Assembly (NCBI RefSeq): GCF_003955715.1
Contig: NZ_CP034463.1
Coordinates: 5,766,001-5,830,000 of the forward strand
Source: Streptomyces aquilus
GTDB lineage: Bacteria; Actinomycetota; Actinomycetes; Streptomycetales; Streptomycetaceae
DNA: 64,000 bases
Reading direction: 5' to 3'
The translations under genes were made by a program, and so were the position numbers. This document shows, in pieces, positions 33,873-41,437 of this stretch. The notes under the pieces were generated by a model that saw only the letters and a list, made by a program, of their open reading frames with translations, did not search any database and was not told where the DNA came from. Each line of letters begins with the position of its first letter. The first letter of the stretch is position 1.

Positions 33873-34610
33873 TCACCTGGGCTCAGGCGGCCGCTGCCGA
33901 GGCATGTTCGGCCGCGTGCCCCCCGCCCCCGGAGGCAACGGAAACCTCCCCTGCACCACGTTCGCGTCCGCCCGCGGCGCCCCCGCCACCGCCGTCTGGA
34001 TGCCCAGCGGCGCGGACCCGGTCCGGAACTCCACCATCCAGTCCGTCGTCTCCACACGCACCAGCTCGGTGATGTCCTCCGAGAACCGGCGCAGCACCCC
34101 GAGACACCGCTCGGCGGCCTCCCCGGCGGTCCCCTCGGCCGGCCCCAGCACCTCCCGCACACTCTCCGAGGCCCAGTCGAACTGGAGCACCTGGAGCCGC
34201 CGCTGTACGGCCTGCGCGGTGGCCACGTCCCTTATCCACCCGGACGTGACCCCGAAGAACCGATCAACCGCGACGCACGCGACGGCGAGCAGCAGCGCGA
34301 GATACCCCCAGGCCGCGACGGAGCCGACCACCCCGGTGAGGTCGAGCAGCGGCAGCGAGGCCCCGGCGAGCGCACCGGCCGCCGCCCCGCCCCGCAGGGC
34401 CCGCGCGCCCCGCCGCTTCCACACCCGGTCCGCGAGATACCAGGCGGCGGTGTCGAGCGCCCCGCGCTCCACCCACCGGTACAGCTCGTCCAGCCGGGGC
34501 GCGGGCTCGCCCCAGTCCCCGAGGGGGAACGTCCGCCCCGTCAGGTCGCCCGGCCGCGGCCCGGCCGCCTCCCCGCCCCGCTCGTCCTGAGGCGGACCCT
34601 CGGGCTGCAT
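33873..34610 (-). CDS. two-TM SLATT-like membrane protein
   Basis: About 245 residues from MQPEGPPQDERGGEAAG; an ATG 17 codons earlier is possible. A Pro-rich N-terminus and a helix PRLDELYRWVERGALDTAAWYLADRVWKRRGARALRGG lead to two TM helices (GASLPLLDLTGVVG and WGYLALLLAVACVAVDRFF), then a long helix TAQAVQRRLQVLQFDWASESV and a tail that may be disordered. This two-TM-plus-long-helix order is that of SLATT domain proteins, which are predicted pore-forming partners in conflict systems. The assignment is by pattern, not search. Confidence 0.65.
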   Translation of the reverse strand: MQPEGPPQDERGGEAAGPRPGDLTGRTFPLGDWGEPAPRLDELYRWVERGALDTAAWYLADRVWKRRGARALRGGAAAGALAGASLPLLDLTGVVGSVAAWGYLALLLAVACVAVDRFFGVTSGWIRDVATAQAVQRRLQVLQFDWASESVREVLGPAEGTAGEAAERCLGVLRRFSEDITELVRVETTDWMVEFRTGSAPLGIQTAVAGAPRADANVVQGRFPLPPGAGGTRPNMPRQRPPEPR

Positions 34611-34887
34611 CTCCGGCTGACCCACCCGGCACTCCCTCCACGACCGATCACGACTGATCACGCTGCGTAATGCACGTGTGACGCATGATGCCGACGTGCC
34701 GGACCTTTCCTACCTCCCAATGGGTGGCGAAGGGACGGCTTTCACCTCTTTTCCGCCCGGAAGTGGGCCTTGATCAGGTATAGGACTCGTCGTCATCTCA
34801 CTCGAAAGAGTGCCGGGGCGATGCCTGCGTGGAGCACGTAGGCTCAAGACAGAGGACAAGACACAGACCTAAGAGCGGGAGCTGATC

Positions 34888-35226
34888 GTGATCCCCGGTG
34901 GTGGCCAGCCCAATATGCAGCAGCTGCTCCAGCAGGCCCAGAAGATGCAGCAGGACCTGGCGAACGCGCAGGAGGAACTGGCGAGGACCGAGGTCGACGG
35001 CCAGGCCGGCGGCGGCCTGGTCAAGGCGACGGTCACCGGCTCCGGTGAGCTGCGCGCCCTGAAGATCGACCCGAAGGCGGTGGACCCGGAGGACACCGAG
35101 ACCCTCGCCGACCTGATCGTGGCGGCCGTACAGGCGGCCAACGAGAACGCGCAGACCCTCCAGCAGCAGAAGCTCGGCCCGCTGGCCCAGGGCCTGGGCG
35201 GCGGCATCCCCGGCCTGCCGTTCTAG
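34888..35226 (+). CDS. YbaB/EbfC nucleoid-associated protein
   Basis: A 112-residue DNA-binding protein. [81 protein letters not shown] is the complete family domain. The Gly/Pro tail [11 protein letters not shown] is typical. The GTG start follows GGGAGC. It precedes recR, as in most bacteria, and the pair is associated with recombinational repair. The 226-bp region before it holds a small CACTC-GAAA-GAGTG hairpin (34799-34812) and probably the operon promoter. Confidence 0.95.
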   Translation: MIPGGGQPNMQQLLQQAQKMQQDLANAQEELARTEVDGQAGGGLVKATVTGSGELRALKIDPKAVDPEDTETLADLIVAAVQAANENAQTLQQQKLGPLAQGLGGGIPGLPF

Positions 35227-35318
35227 GACAGGCCCAGGACCGAGCCCGCCTTCCTCAGAGGGCGGTCCGCCAACTACCGTACGTACGTGTAAGGAACCCC
35301 AGGAAGGACGGCAGTCCG

Positions 35319-35918
35319 TTGTACGAAGGCGTGGTGCAGGACCTCATCGACGAACTGGGGCGGCTGCCCGGCGTCGGTCCCAAGAGCGCCCAGCGGATCG
35401 CCTTCCACATCCTCCAGGCGGAACCGACGGACGTACGGCGGCTCGCGCAGGCGTTGATGGAGGTCAAGGCGAAGGTCCGCTTCTGCGCGACCTGCGGCAA
35501 CGTCGCGCAGGAGGAACTGTGCAACATCTGCCGTGACCCCCGCCGCGACCCCTCCGTCATCTGCGTGGTGGAGGAGCCGAAGGACGTGGTGGCGATCGAG
35601 CGCACCCGGGAGTTCCGGGGCAAGTACCACGTCCTGGGCGGCGCCATCAGCCCCATCGAGGGCGTGGGTCCCGACGACCTGCGTATACGAGAACTTCTCG
35701 CGCGGTTGGCCGACGGGACGGTCACGGAACTGATCCTGGCCACGGACCCGAACCTGGAGGGCGAGGCGACCGCCACCTACCTCGCCCGCATGATCAAGCC
35801 CATGGGCCTCAAGGTCACCCGCCTGGCCAGCGGCCTCCCGGTGGGTGGCGACCTGGAATACGCGGACGAGGTGACCCTCGGCCGCGCCTTCGAGGGGAGA
35901 CGACTCCTAGATGTCTGA
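35319..35918 (+). CDS. recR: recombination mediator RecR
   Basis: A 199-residue RecR. The helix-hairpin-helix [24 protein letters not shown] is followed by the four-cysteine zinc finger [19 protein letters not shown] and the Toprim domain with [16 protein letters not shown] and [22 protein letters not shown]. It starts with TTG (Leu codon) after AGGAAGG; a leucine codon start is common in this family in actinomycetes. It lies 92 bp after ybaB and overlaps the DUF5063 gene by 8 bp. Confidence 0.96.
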   Translation: MYEGVVQDLIDELGRLPGVGPKSAQRIAFHILQAEPTDVRRLAQALMEVKAKVRFCATCGNVAQEELCNICRDPRRDPSVICVVEEPKDVVAIERTREFRGKYHVLGGAISPIEGVGPDDLRIRELLARLADGTVTELILATDPNLEGEATATYLARMIKPMGLKVTRLASGLPVGGDLEYADEVTLGRAFEGRRLLDV

Positions 35919-36570
35919 CGCCACACTGCACGCCACTGCGCAGGACCCCGACGACTTCGCGGTCCAGATCGCCGACCAGGTGGAGAGTTTCCTGGTGGCG
36001 GTGACCGAGGTGGCGAAGGGCGACGAGCCCGACTCGGCCGTCCCCTTCCTCCTCCTGGAGGTCTCCCAGCTCCTGCTGGCCGGCGGCCGCCTGGGCGCGC
36101 ACGAGGACATCGTGCCGGACGAGCGCTACGAGCCCGACCTGGGCCCGGAGCCGGACGTGGACGAACTCCGCGAGAACCTGGCCCGCCTGCTGGAGCCGAT
36201 CGACGTGTACTCGGAGGTCTTCGACCCCTACGAGCCGCGCAAGTCCCCGGTCCCGGCCCGCATCTCCGACGACCTCACGGACGTCATCACCGACCTCCGC
36301 CACGGCATGGCCCACTACCGCGCGGGCCGCACCACGGAGGCCCTGTGGTGGTGGCAGTTCTCCTACTTCTCCAACTGGGGCACGACGGCGTCGGCGACCC
36401 TCCGCGCCCTGCACTCGGTCCTGGCCCACGTCCGCCTGAACCAGCCCCTGGAGGAGTTGGACGGCCTGGACACCGACCAGAGCATGGGCGACGAGACCCT
36501 GGAGTTCGAGGCGGGCAAGGTGATGGCGGAGGAGATCGGGGAACCGCTGGGGGTACGTCCGGGGAAGTAA
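35911..36570 (+). CDS. DUF5063 protein
   Basis: A 219-residue acidic protein typical of the gene that follows recR in actinobacteria. It contains [61 protein letters not shown] and [32 protein letters not shown]. It is mostly helical and its biochemical role is unknown. It overlaps recR by 8 bp and is the last gene of the ybaB-recR operon; a T-rich stretch and a large hairpin follow it. Confidence 0.88.
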   Translation: MSDATLHATAQDPDDFAVQIADQVESFLVAVTEVAKGDEPDSAVPFLLLEVSQLLLAGGRLGAHEDIVPDERYEPDLGPEPDVDELRENLARLLEPIDVYSEVFDPYEPRKSPVPARISDDLTDVITDLRHGMAHYRAGRTTEALWWWQFSYFSNWGTTASATLRALHSVLAHVRLNQPLEELDGLDTDQSMGDETLEFEAGKVMAEEIGEPLGVRPGK

Positions 36571-36592
36571 CCGCCTTTTTCCTTTTTCCGTA

Positions 36593-36630
36593 CGTTGTGG
36601 GGCGCGGCGAGTACGCTGCGCCCCACAACG
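36593..36630 (+). promoter_or_regulatory. large perfect inverted repeat before the trypco2 gene
   Basis: Arms CGTTGTGGGGCGC (36593-36605) and GCGCCCCACAACG (36618-36630) match over 13 bp around a 12-base loop that contains TACGCT, a plausible -10 box. Two CTTTTTC runs precede it and no T-run follows on the plus strand. It may end the recR operon, act as an operator over the promoter of the trypco2/NLR genes, or both. Confidence 0.55.
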
Positions 36631-36654
36631 CGTTTACGGGGACGGGGGCGTTCG

Positions 36655-36966
36655 GTGGCGGACGAGGCGTGGGCGGGGCTGGCGGAGGCGATCGGGGCGA
36701 TCCGCTCCGAGCTGCGGCAGGCGGCGCGGGACGGGGCGGGGGATGAGATCCAGTTCCGGACGGGCGCGGTGGAGATCGAGTTCGCGGTGGACGTGAAGCT
36801 GGACGGAGAGGCGCGGGCGAAGGTCCTGGTGCTGCCGTTCAGCGCGGAGGCGAAACTCGCACGGTCCAAGGGCACGACGAACCGAGTGAAGATCACGCTC
36901 CAGCCGGTCGACGCCGAGGGGACGGATCTGCGTATCAAGGACGACTCGGGGGAACGCCCCAAATAA
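36655..36966 (+). CDS. trypco2-family small protein
   Basis: A 103-residue protein of the trypsin-co-occurring domain 2 type. The N-terminal helix is ADEAWAGLAEAIGAIRSELRQAARDGAGDEIQFRTGAVEIEFAVDVKLDGEARAKVLVLPFSAEAK, followed by TNRVKITLQPVD. The beta-strand FRTGAVEIEFAV and the closing VKITLQPV are the family pattern. It starts at GTG and ends 24 bp before the trypsin-NB-ARC-TPR gene, so the two almost certainly form an operon. Trypco proteins are predicted adaptors or regulators of trypsin-bearing conflict systems. Confidence 0.82.
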   Translation: MADEAWAGLAEAIGAIRSELRQAARDGAGDEIQFRTGAVEIEFAVDVKLDGEARAKVLVLPFSAEAKLARSKGTTNRVKITLQPVDAEGTDLRIKDDSGERPK

Positions 36967-36990
36967 CGGGGGGCACGGGGGTGTTGGCCT

Positions 36991-39555
36991 GTGGACGTGC
37001 GGCGGGTCGTGGAGGTCTGGAATCCGGTCGGGAAGTGTGCGGGGACGGGCTACCTGGTTGCGGATGGGTTGGTCCTGACGGCACTTCACAATGTGCTGGG
37101 CTGCGACCAGGTGGAGGTCCGGCGGCTGGGTGACGAGGGGGCGGCGTGGGCGGCGGCTGAGGTGCGCTGGCCGGAGACGCTTCCTGACCTGAAGAGGGAG
37201 CCGCAGGCCGACGCGGCGTTGGTCGCGATCACGGACCCGGGGTGGCGAGCGCTGTCGGGCGTCGAACCTGTCAGATGGGGCAGGATTGACAGGTCGGTGG
37301 TGGGGGAGAAGCGGCTGGGGTGCGTCGCGGTCGGCTTCCCCCGGTCGGAGGTCCGTGACGGTCTCCGGGACACCAAGGAGATCCGCGGCCACATCGAGAC
37401 ACTGACCGGGCTGAAGTCCGAGGGGCTGATCACGGCATACGTCGACGATGTCGCCGTTCCCAGCAAGCCGGACGAGAAGTCGCGGTGGGCGGGGGCGTCG
37501 GGGGCGGCGTTGTTCGCGAGGGGGCGGCTCGTCGGAGTCGTGACGACCGACCGGCAACGGGACTATGAAGCCGACCAGTTGACGGCGGTGTCGGTGGCGT
37601 CGCTGGCGGCTCGCCCGGGATTCGCCGTGGAGGTGAGGGCGGCCGGGGCGGAGCTGATCCCGGAGGAGGTCACGGCCGCGGATGAGGAGCGGGCGCGCAC
37701 GGCGTACGACGTCGAGGTCCGGCGAGGCGTGAACAACTTGCCGGAACTGCCGTCGCCGATCTTCGTCGGCAGGGCGGAGGCGATGGCGGCCCTGGAGCGT
37801 GCTCTGGCCGCGGATTCGCAGACGATCACCCAGACGGTGCACGGACTGGGCGGAGTCGGGAAGACGACACTGGCCCTGCACTACGCCCACGACCACGTGG
37901 GGGCGTACCGGATGGTGTGGTGGATCCGCGCGGACACGCCTGAGCTGATCGAGGCGGGCTTCGCGGCACTCACGCTCCGCCTGCGGGGCGGGGAGACGGA
38001 GGGCGACCTCACGACGGCTCAAGCCGCCGAGTGGGCGGTCGGGTGGTTGCAGACGCATCCGGGGTGGCTGCTGGTCTTCGACAACGCGGAGAGGGCGGAG
38101 GACGTGTATGCCTGGACAGGCCAACTCCGGGCTGCGGGCCGCCACTTGATCACCAGCCGGTACAAGAGGGGCTGGGTCTGTGATCCGATCCCCTTGGCCG
38201 TGCTGGACGAGGACGCCTCGCTGGCGCTTCTCTCCCGCCTCGGCGGTGCCGACGACGAGGACGAGGCCCGCGCGCTCGCGGACGACCTGGGCCATCTCCC
38301 CCTCGCCCTGGAACAGGCGGGAGCCTTCATCGGGCAGACCGGGATCACGATCGCCGAGTACCGGGACATGCTGCGCAGCCACCCGGACCGCACCACGGAC
38401 GCGGCGCCGGGTGGTTCGGACCCCGCACGGACGGTGGCCCGGATCTGGCGCATCACCCTGGACGCACTCCAGGAACGGGACCCTCGGGCCGTGGAGATCC
38501 TGAGGATCGCCGCGTGGTACGCCCCGACGGGCATTCCACGCACCCTGCTCGCGCCGCTGGCCGAGGACGCGCTCGACCTCGCACAACTCCTCGGGCTGTT
38601 GGCCGACTACAACATGATCACGCTCGACGAGGCGGGAATCGGCGTGCATCGCTTGGTCCAGACGGTGGCGCGAACGCCGTCGGAGTCGGGAGGTGATCCG
38701 CATCGCGAACCGGACCGCATCAGGGCTGCGTGTGATCGGGCCGTGGAGCTGATGCTGGTCGGGCTACCGGACGATCCCAAACGAAACGTCGCAGGTTGGC
38801 CAACCTGGAGGGCCCTGCTCCCTCACGTCGAAGCGCTCCTCGACGTGGTGAACCCGGAGGAGGACACTGCCGAGATTGACCTGATGCTCACGCTGGCGGG
38901 GAGCTTCGTTGAAGGGCAAGGGCAGCTGAGCCAGGCCATTGGGTACTTCAAGCGCTCTCTGGCGGCGGCCACGCGACTGAAGGGTGAGGATGACCCGAGC
39001 ACGCTGACCTCGCGGAACAACCTGGCCGCCGCATATCAATCGGAGGGGGATCTGGTGCGGGCCATTCCGTTGCTAGAACGGACGTTGGCGGATCGTGTGC
39101 GGGTGTTGGGTGAGGATCATCCGCGCACGCTGACCTCGCGGAACAACCTGGCTGGCGCGTATGAGGCGGTGGGGGATCTGGGGCGGGCCATTCCGTTGCA
39201 TGAGCGGACGTTGGCGGATCGTGTGCGGGTGTTGGGTGAGGATCATCCGGACACGTTGTCCTCGCAGAACAACCTGGGTTCCGCGTATGAGGCGGTGGGG
39301 GACCTGGGGCGGGCGATTCCGTTGCTTGAGCGGACGTTGGCGGATCGTGTGCGGGTGTTGGGTGAGGATCATCCGGACACGTTGCTCTCGCGGAACAACC
39401 TGGCTTACGCGTACCGGGCGGCAGGGGATCCGGACAGGGCGATTCCGTTGTACGAGCACGCATTCGCCGCCTGTCTCCGAGTGCTGGGCGAGGACCACCC
39501 GACGACACGGCTCGTGCGCGACAATCTGGCCGTTGCACATGCCGAGGAATCCTGA
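36991..39555 (+). CDS. trypsin-like protease / NB-ARC NTPase / TPR protein (NLR-like)
   Basis: An 854-residue protein in three parts. Residues 1-215 are a trypsin-like peptidase with an apparently intact triad: His33 in VLTALHN, Asp74 in QADAALVAI and Ser170 in WAGASGAALF. Residues 250-560 are an NB-ARC STAND NTPase: VGRAEAMAALERAL, Walker A GLGGVGKT (285-292), VWWIRAD, Walker B LLVFDN (360-365), SRYKRGW sensor, GHLPLALEQAG, and the winged-helix HRLVQTVAR. Residues 640-854 are four or more 42-residue kinesin-light-chain-type TPRs. There is no TM or signal. The design is that of plant/animal NLR sensors with a protease effector. Function as a defence switch is inferred. Confidence 0.9.
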   Translation: MDVRRVVEVWNPVGKCAGTGYLVADGLVLTALHNVLGCDQVEVRRLGDEGAAWAAAEVRWPETLPDLKREPQADAALVAITDPGWRALSGVEPVRWGRIDRSVVGEKRLGCVAVGFPRSEVRDGLRDTKEIRGHIETLTGLKSEGLITAYVDDVAVPSKPDEKSRWAGASGAALFARGRLVGVVTTDRQRDYEADQLTAVSVASLAARPGFAVEVRAAGAELIPEEVTAADEERARTAYDVEVRRGVNNLPELPSPIFVGRAEAMAALERALAADSQTITQTVHGLGGVGKTTLALHYAHDHVGAYRMVWWIRADTPELIEAGFAALTLRLRGGETEGDLTTAQAAEWAVGWLQTHPGWLLVFDNAERAEDVYAWTGQLRAAGRHLITSRYKRGWVCDPIPLAVLDEDASLALLSRLGGADDEDEARALADDLGHLPLALEQAGAFIGQTGITIAEYRDMLRSHPDRTTDAAPGGSDPARTVARIWRITLDALQERDPRAVEILRIAAWYAPTGIPRTLLAPLAEDALDLAQLLGLLADYNMITLDEAGIGVHRLVQTVARTPSESGGDPHREPDRIRAACDRAVELMLVGLPDDPKRNVAGWPTWRALLPHVEALLDVVNPEEDTAEIDLMLTLAGSFVEGQGQLSQAIGYFKRSLAAATRLKGEDDPSTLTSRNNLAAAYQSEGDLVRAIPLLERTLADRVRVLGEDHPRTLTSRNNLAGAYEAVGDLGRAIPLHERTLADRVRVLGEDHPDTLSSQNNLGSAYEAVGDLGRAIPLLERTLADRVRVLGEDHPDTLLSRNNLAYAYRAAGDPDRAIPLYEHAFAACLRVLGEDHPTTRLVRDNLAVAHAEES
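39081..39458 (+). repeat. three near-identical 126-bp TPR-coding repeats
   Basis: GACGTTGGCGGATCGTGTGC recurs at 39081, 39207 and 39333, each start exactly 126 bp (42 codons) apart, with almost no silent differences between copies in the following 40 bases. Codons here are less GC-rich at position three than in flanking genes. Recent duplication or gene conversion is likely, so copy number may vary between strains. Confidence 0.92.
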
Positions 39556-39556
39556 C

Positions 39557-39967
39557 CTAAAGCCCCGCATCCTCCAGCACCGCCCGCAAGCACCCCGTCT
39601 CCACGAAGGGTGCCGTAACCGTCGGCTCGCTGTACCACCTGAGCGGCCACGTGTTCCCGTCCAGCGCCGGAATCCCGATGTACGTGACGGTCCGCGACCC
39701 TCTCCCGCCGAACCGCTGCACCCCCAACGGCCAGCTGTACGCACGCACTTCGCCGGGCGCGAGCAGGAAGTACATCCACCGGAACCCGAGCACCTCGCAC
39801 ACGATCGGCCCGGCGTCGCCGTCGGTGGCCTCGATGAGTCTCGCGGCGACCCGCTCCCCACGCACCCCCTCGATCCGTACGGCGTCGAAGTGGATCCCGG
39901 CGAGACAGAGTTGGTGGCCGGATGCGGGGACCCACTCAAGGGGGTCGATTGCGTTCGTCATGGTCAC
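39557..39967 (-). CDS. hypothetical protein, 136 aa
   Basis: A soluble protein of unknown function: MTNAIDPLEWVPASGHQLCLAGIHFDAVRIEGVRGERVAARL, then GPIVCEVLGFRWMYFLLAPG and TVTYIGIPALDGNTWPLRWYSEPTV, ending CLRAVLEDAGL. The LAGIHFDAVR...GPIVCE...YFLLPPG arrangement is seen in many Streptomyces proteins encoded beside XRE regulators (from memory). Its stop codon lies one base from the stop of the NLR-like gene (convergent), and its start faces the XRE gene. Met3 in the MTMTN start is an alternative. Confidence 0.72.
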   Translation of the reverse strand: MTMTNAIDPLEWVPASGHQLCLAGIHFDAVRIEGVRGERVAARLIEATDGDAGPIVCEVLGFRWMYFLLAPGEVRAYSWPLGVQRFGGRGSRTVTYIGIPALDGNTWPLRWYSEPTVTAPFVETGCLRAVLEDAGL

Positions 39968-40008
39968 ACGGTGGCGTCGGCGAGGCTACGCTCGGTAGTG
40001 ACTGAGGT

Positions 40009-40028
40009 GATACACGCCGGGGTGTATC
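40009..40028. promoter_or_regulatory. operator palindrome GATACAC-N6-GTGTATC
   Basis: Seven-base perfect arms lie 17 bp before the start of the XRE gene and within the divergent gap to the 136-residue gene. The position fits autorepression by the XRE protein. It is distinct from the AT-rich palindrome of the first WhiJ-like locus, so the two regulators probably recognise different sites. Confidence 0.6.
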
Positions 40029-40045
40029 GGTCGGAGGTGCGTCCT

Positions 40046-40861
40046 GTGTCAGGTCAGTACAACTCCCCGCCGCCGGCGCCGGTGGCCTGGCGCTACAGCG
40101 GCAACCAGCTCAAGCGTTGGCGCACGAAGGCGAGCGTCAGCCGTGAGCAACTCGCCGCCGCGTCCAACTACTCACCGGACACGATCAAGGCCATGGAGCA
40201 GGGCGTGCGGATGCCGACGCCGCGTGTGCTGGACGTGGCGGACGACATGTGCGGGGCGGAGGGGTTGCTGAGCTCGGCCAAGGAGTACCTGCAGAGGGAG
40301 AAGTTCCCGGCGCGGGCGCAGGACTTCATGGAGCGGGAGAAGGAGGCGATCAGTCTCTGGTGGTACGAGACCATGCATGTCCCTGGGTTGTTGCAGACGA
40401 AGGCGTACGCACGGGCGCTCAGCCAGAACCACGTCCCGCCCCTGGACGAGGAGACCGTCGAGGAGCGGATCTCGGCCCGCGTGGAACGGCAGGCGATCCT
40501 CAACAGCCGAAAGCCACCAGTGGCTTTGAGCTTCGTTCTCTACGAGGCGGTACTGCGTGCTCCCCAGGTGGGCGCTGAGGAACTGCGTCACCTGCTTGAG
40601 GTGTCCCGTCCGTGGAACGTCGTGGTGCAGGTGCTCCCCTTCGAGCGGGCGGTGGCAGCGGCACTCATGGGCCCTCTGGTGCTACTGGAAACCCGTGATC
40701 ACGAGCGCTTCGCGTATGCGGAGGGTCAGTTGGGCAGCGAGCTGTCGGCTGATCCAGAAGCTGTCAGTCGTGCGATCGAGCGGCTTAGCATGATCCGCGC
40801 CCAGGCCCTCAGCCCAGGCGAGTCGACCCGTTTCATCGAGCGGATGGTGGATCAGCCATGA
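40046..40861 (+). CDS. WhiJ-like XRE regulator (HTH + DUF5753), second copy
   Basis: A 271-residue Scr1/WhiJ-type protein. The helix-turn-helix is SGNQLKRWRTKASVSREQLAAASNYSPDTIKAMEQGVRMPTPRVLDVADDM. DUF5753 has HVPGLLQTKAYARALSQNHVPP, EERISARVERQAIL and the closing IRAQALSPGESTRFIERM. The GTG start is used because CGGAGG lies 8 bases upstream; a very long upstream reading frame is a shadow of the TPR gene. It overlaps the DUF397 gene by 4 bp. Unlike the first locus it has no ATP-binding partner. Confidence 0.87.
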   Translation: MSGQYNSPPPAPVAWRYSGNQLKRWRTKASVSREQLAAASNYSPDTIKAMEQGVRMPTPRVLDVADDMCGAEGLLSSAKEYLQREKFPARAQDFMEREKEAISLWWYETMHVPGLLQTKAYARALSQNHVPPLDEETVEERISARVERQAILNSRKPPVALSFVLYEAVLRAPQVGAEELRHLLEVSRPWNVVVQVLPFERAVAAALMGPLVLLETRDHERFAYAEGQLGSELSADPEAVSRAIERLSMIRAQALSPGESTRFIERMVDQP

Positions 40862-41040
40862 GTGAGCAGCTGAACTGGTTCAAGTCGAGCTACAGCGACT
40901 CCGAAGGCGGCGCCTGCGTCGAAGTAGCGTTCGCCACCGCAATCCACGTCCGAGACTCCAAGCTCCCCTCCAGCCCCGAACTCCACATCCCCGCCCCCGC
41001 CTGGTCGGCGTTCATCTCCGCAGTTCAGCCCGGAGCTTGA
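40858..41040 (+). CDS. DUF397 (BldB-like) small protein, second copy
   Basis: A 60-residue DUF397 protein: LNWFKSSYSDSEGGACVEVAF, HVRDSKLPSSPELHIPAPAWSAFISAV. It matches the family pattern closely and has the normal length. It is translationally coupled to the XRE gene (ATGA). Together they form the minimal WhiJ/BldB-type pair. Confidence 0.87.
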   Translation: MSEQLNWFKSSYSDSEGGACVEVAFATAIHVRDSKLPSSPELHIPAPAWSAFISAVQPGA

Positions 41041-41108
41041 GCCTCGGGCCCCGAGCCCTTCCCGTGGGGTTTACCGCTCTAGGTTCGCGGCGAACAAGCA
41101 AATAATTC

Positions 41109-41145
41109 GGCCCCGGTCGGTGCTACGAACACCGGCTCCGGGGCC
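41109..41145 (+). terminator. hairpin after the DUF397 gene
   Basis: GGCCCCGG...CGGTG pairs with CACCG...CCGGGGCC with a small bulge and a 7-base loop CTACGAA. It is preceded by an AT-rich tract. It is a probable factor-independent terminator for the XRE-DUF397 operon, although no T-run follows. Confidence 0.5.
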
Positions 41146-41189
41146 TGACCTACGGATCGAAGGAACCTCGATCGTGGCTTACGCCCAGC

Positions 41190-41348
41190 CTAGCCCTGCC
41201 CTGCCGTCCCCGTCGCACCCCATGGCCGGAGGTCAGGACGCAACTGCATGCATTGCTCCAGAAGCCACATGTAAATCTCACTGTGGTTGCCATCCGGCAC
41301 GGCCTTGACCTGGACCTTTCCATGGGTGAACTCCAGCCGCACGGTCTC
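41190..41348 (-). pseudogene. Uma2 N-terminal half, inverted fragment
   Basis: The minus strand reads ETVRLEFTHGKVQVKAVP then DGNHSEIYMWLLEQCMQL then RPDLRPWG before losing similarity and reaching TAG at 41190. This matches the intact Uma2 protein at 7.1 kb (VRFEFINGRIGVKKVPDG, HNTIVLWLMRRCMQARPDL) almost residue for residue. No usable start remains. The C-terminal half of the same kind of gene lies next to it on the opposite strand. Confidence 0.82.
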
Positions 41349-41362
41349 CGGAGCATGGCGCC

Positions 41363-41437
41363 GGCGCCACCGTCCAGCTCCCCGACCCGGTGAACATCAC
41401 CCTCGACACCGAGCCCCTCAAGGAGTTCGTGGACTGA
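41363..41437 (+). pseudogene. Uma2 C-terminal end fragment
   Basis: The plus strand reads GATVQLPDPVNITLDTEPLK then EFVD and stops with TGA. The intact Uma2 ends GATILLPDPLGIELDTEKLK then QYVD. Only about 24 codons remain and there is no start. Between this piece and the inverted N-terminal piece is the perfect palindrome TGGCGCCGGCGCCA (41356-41369). Confidence 0.82.

Larger units (their letters stand above)
41041..41437. other. 397-bp gap holding a hairpin and a scrambled Uma2 remnant
   Basis: No intact gene is present. From left to right: an AT-richer stretch, a hairpin (41109-41145) probably ending the XRE/DUF397 transcript, an inverted piece of a Uma2 gene on the minus strand, a perfect palindrome, and the Uma2 C-terminus on the plus strand. 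See the separate entries. Confidence 0.8.

Noticed and set aside
39161..40861. A 566-codon plus-strand open frame covering the TPR repeats, the minus-strand gene and the XRE gene.
   Set aside because: Its first 290 codons are an out-of-frame shadow of the TPR repeats and of the 136-residue minus-strand gene; only the part from 40046 matches a family and has a ribosome site.
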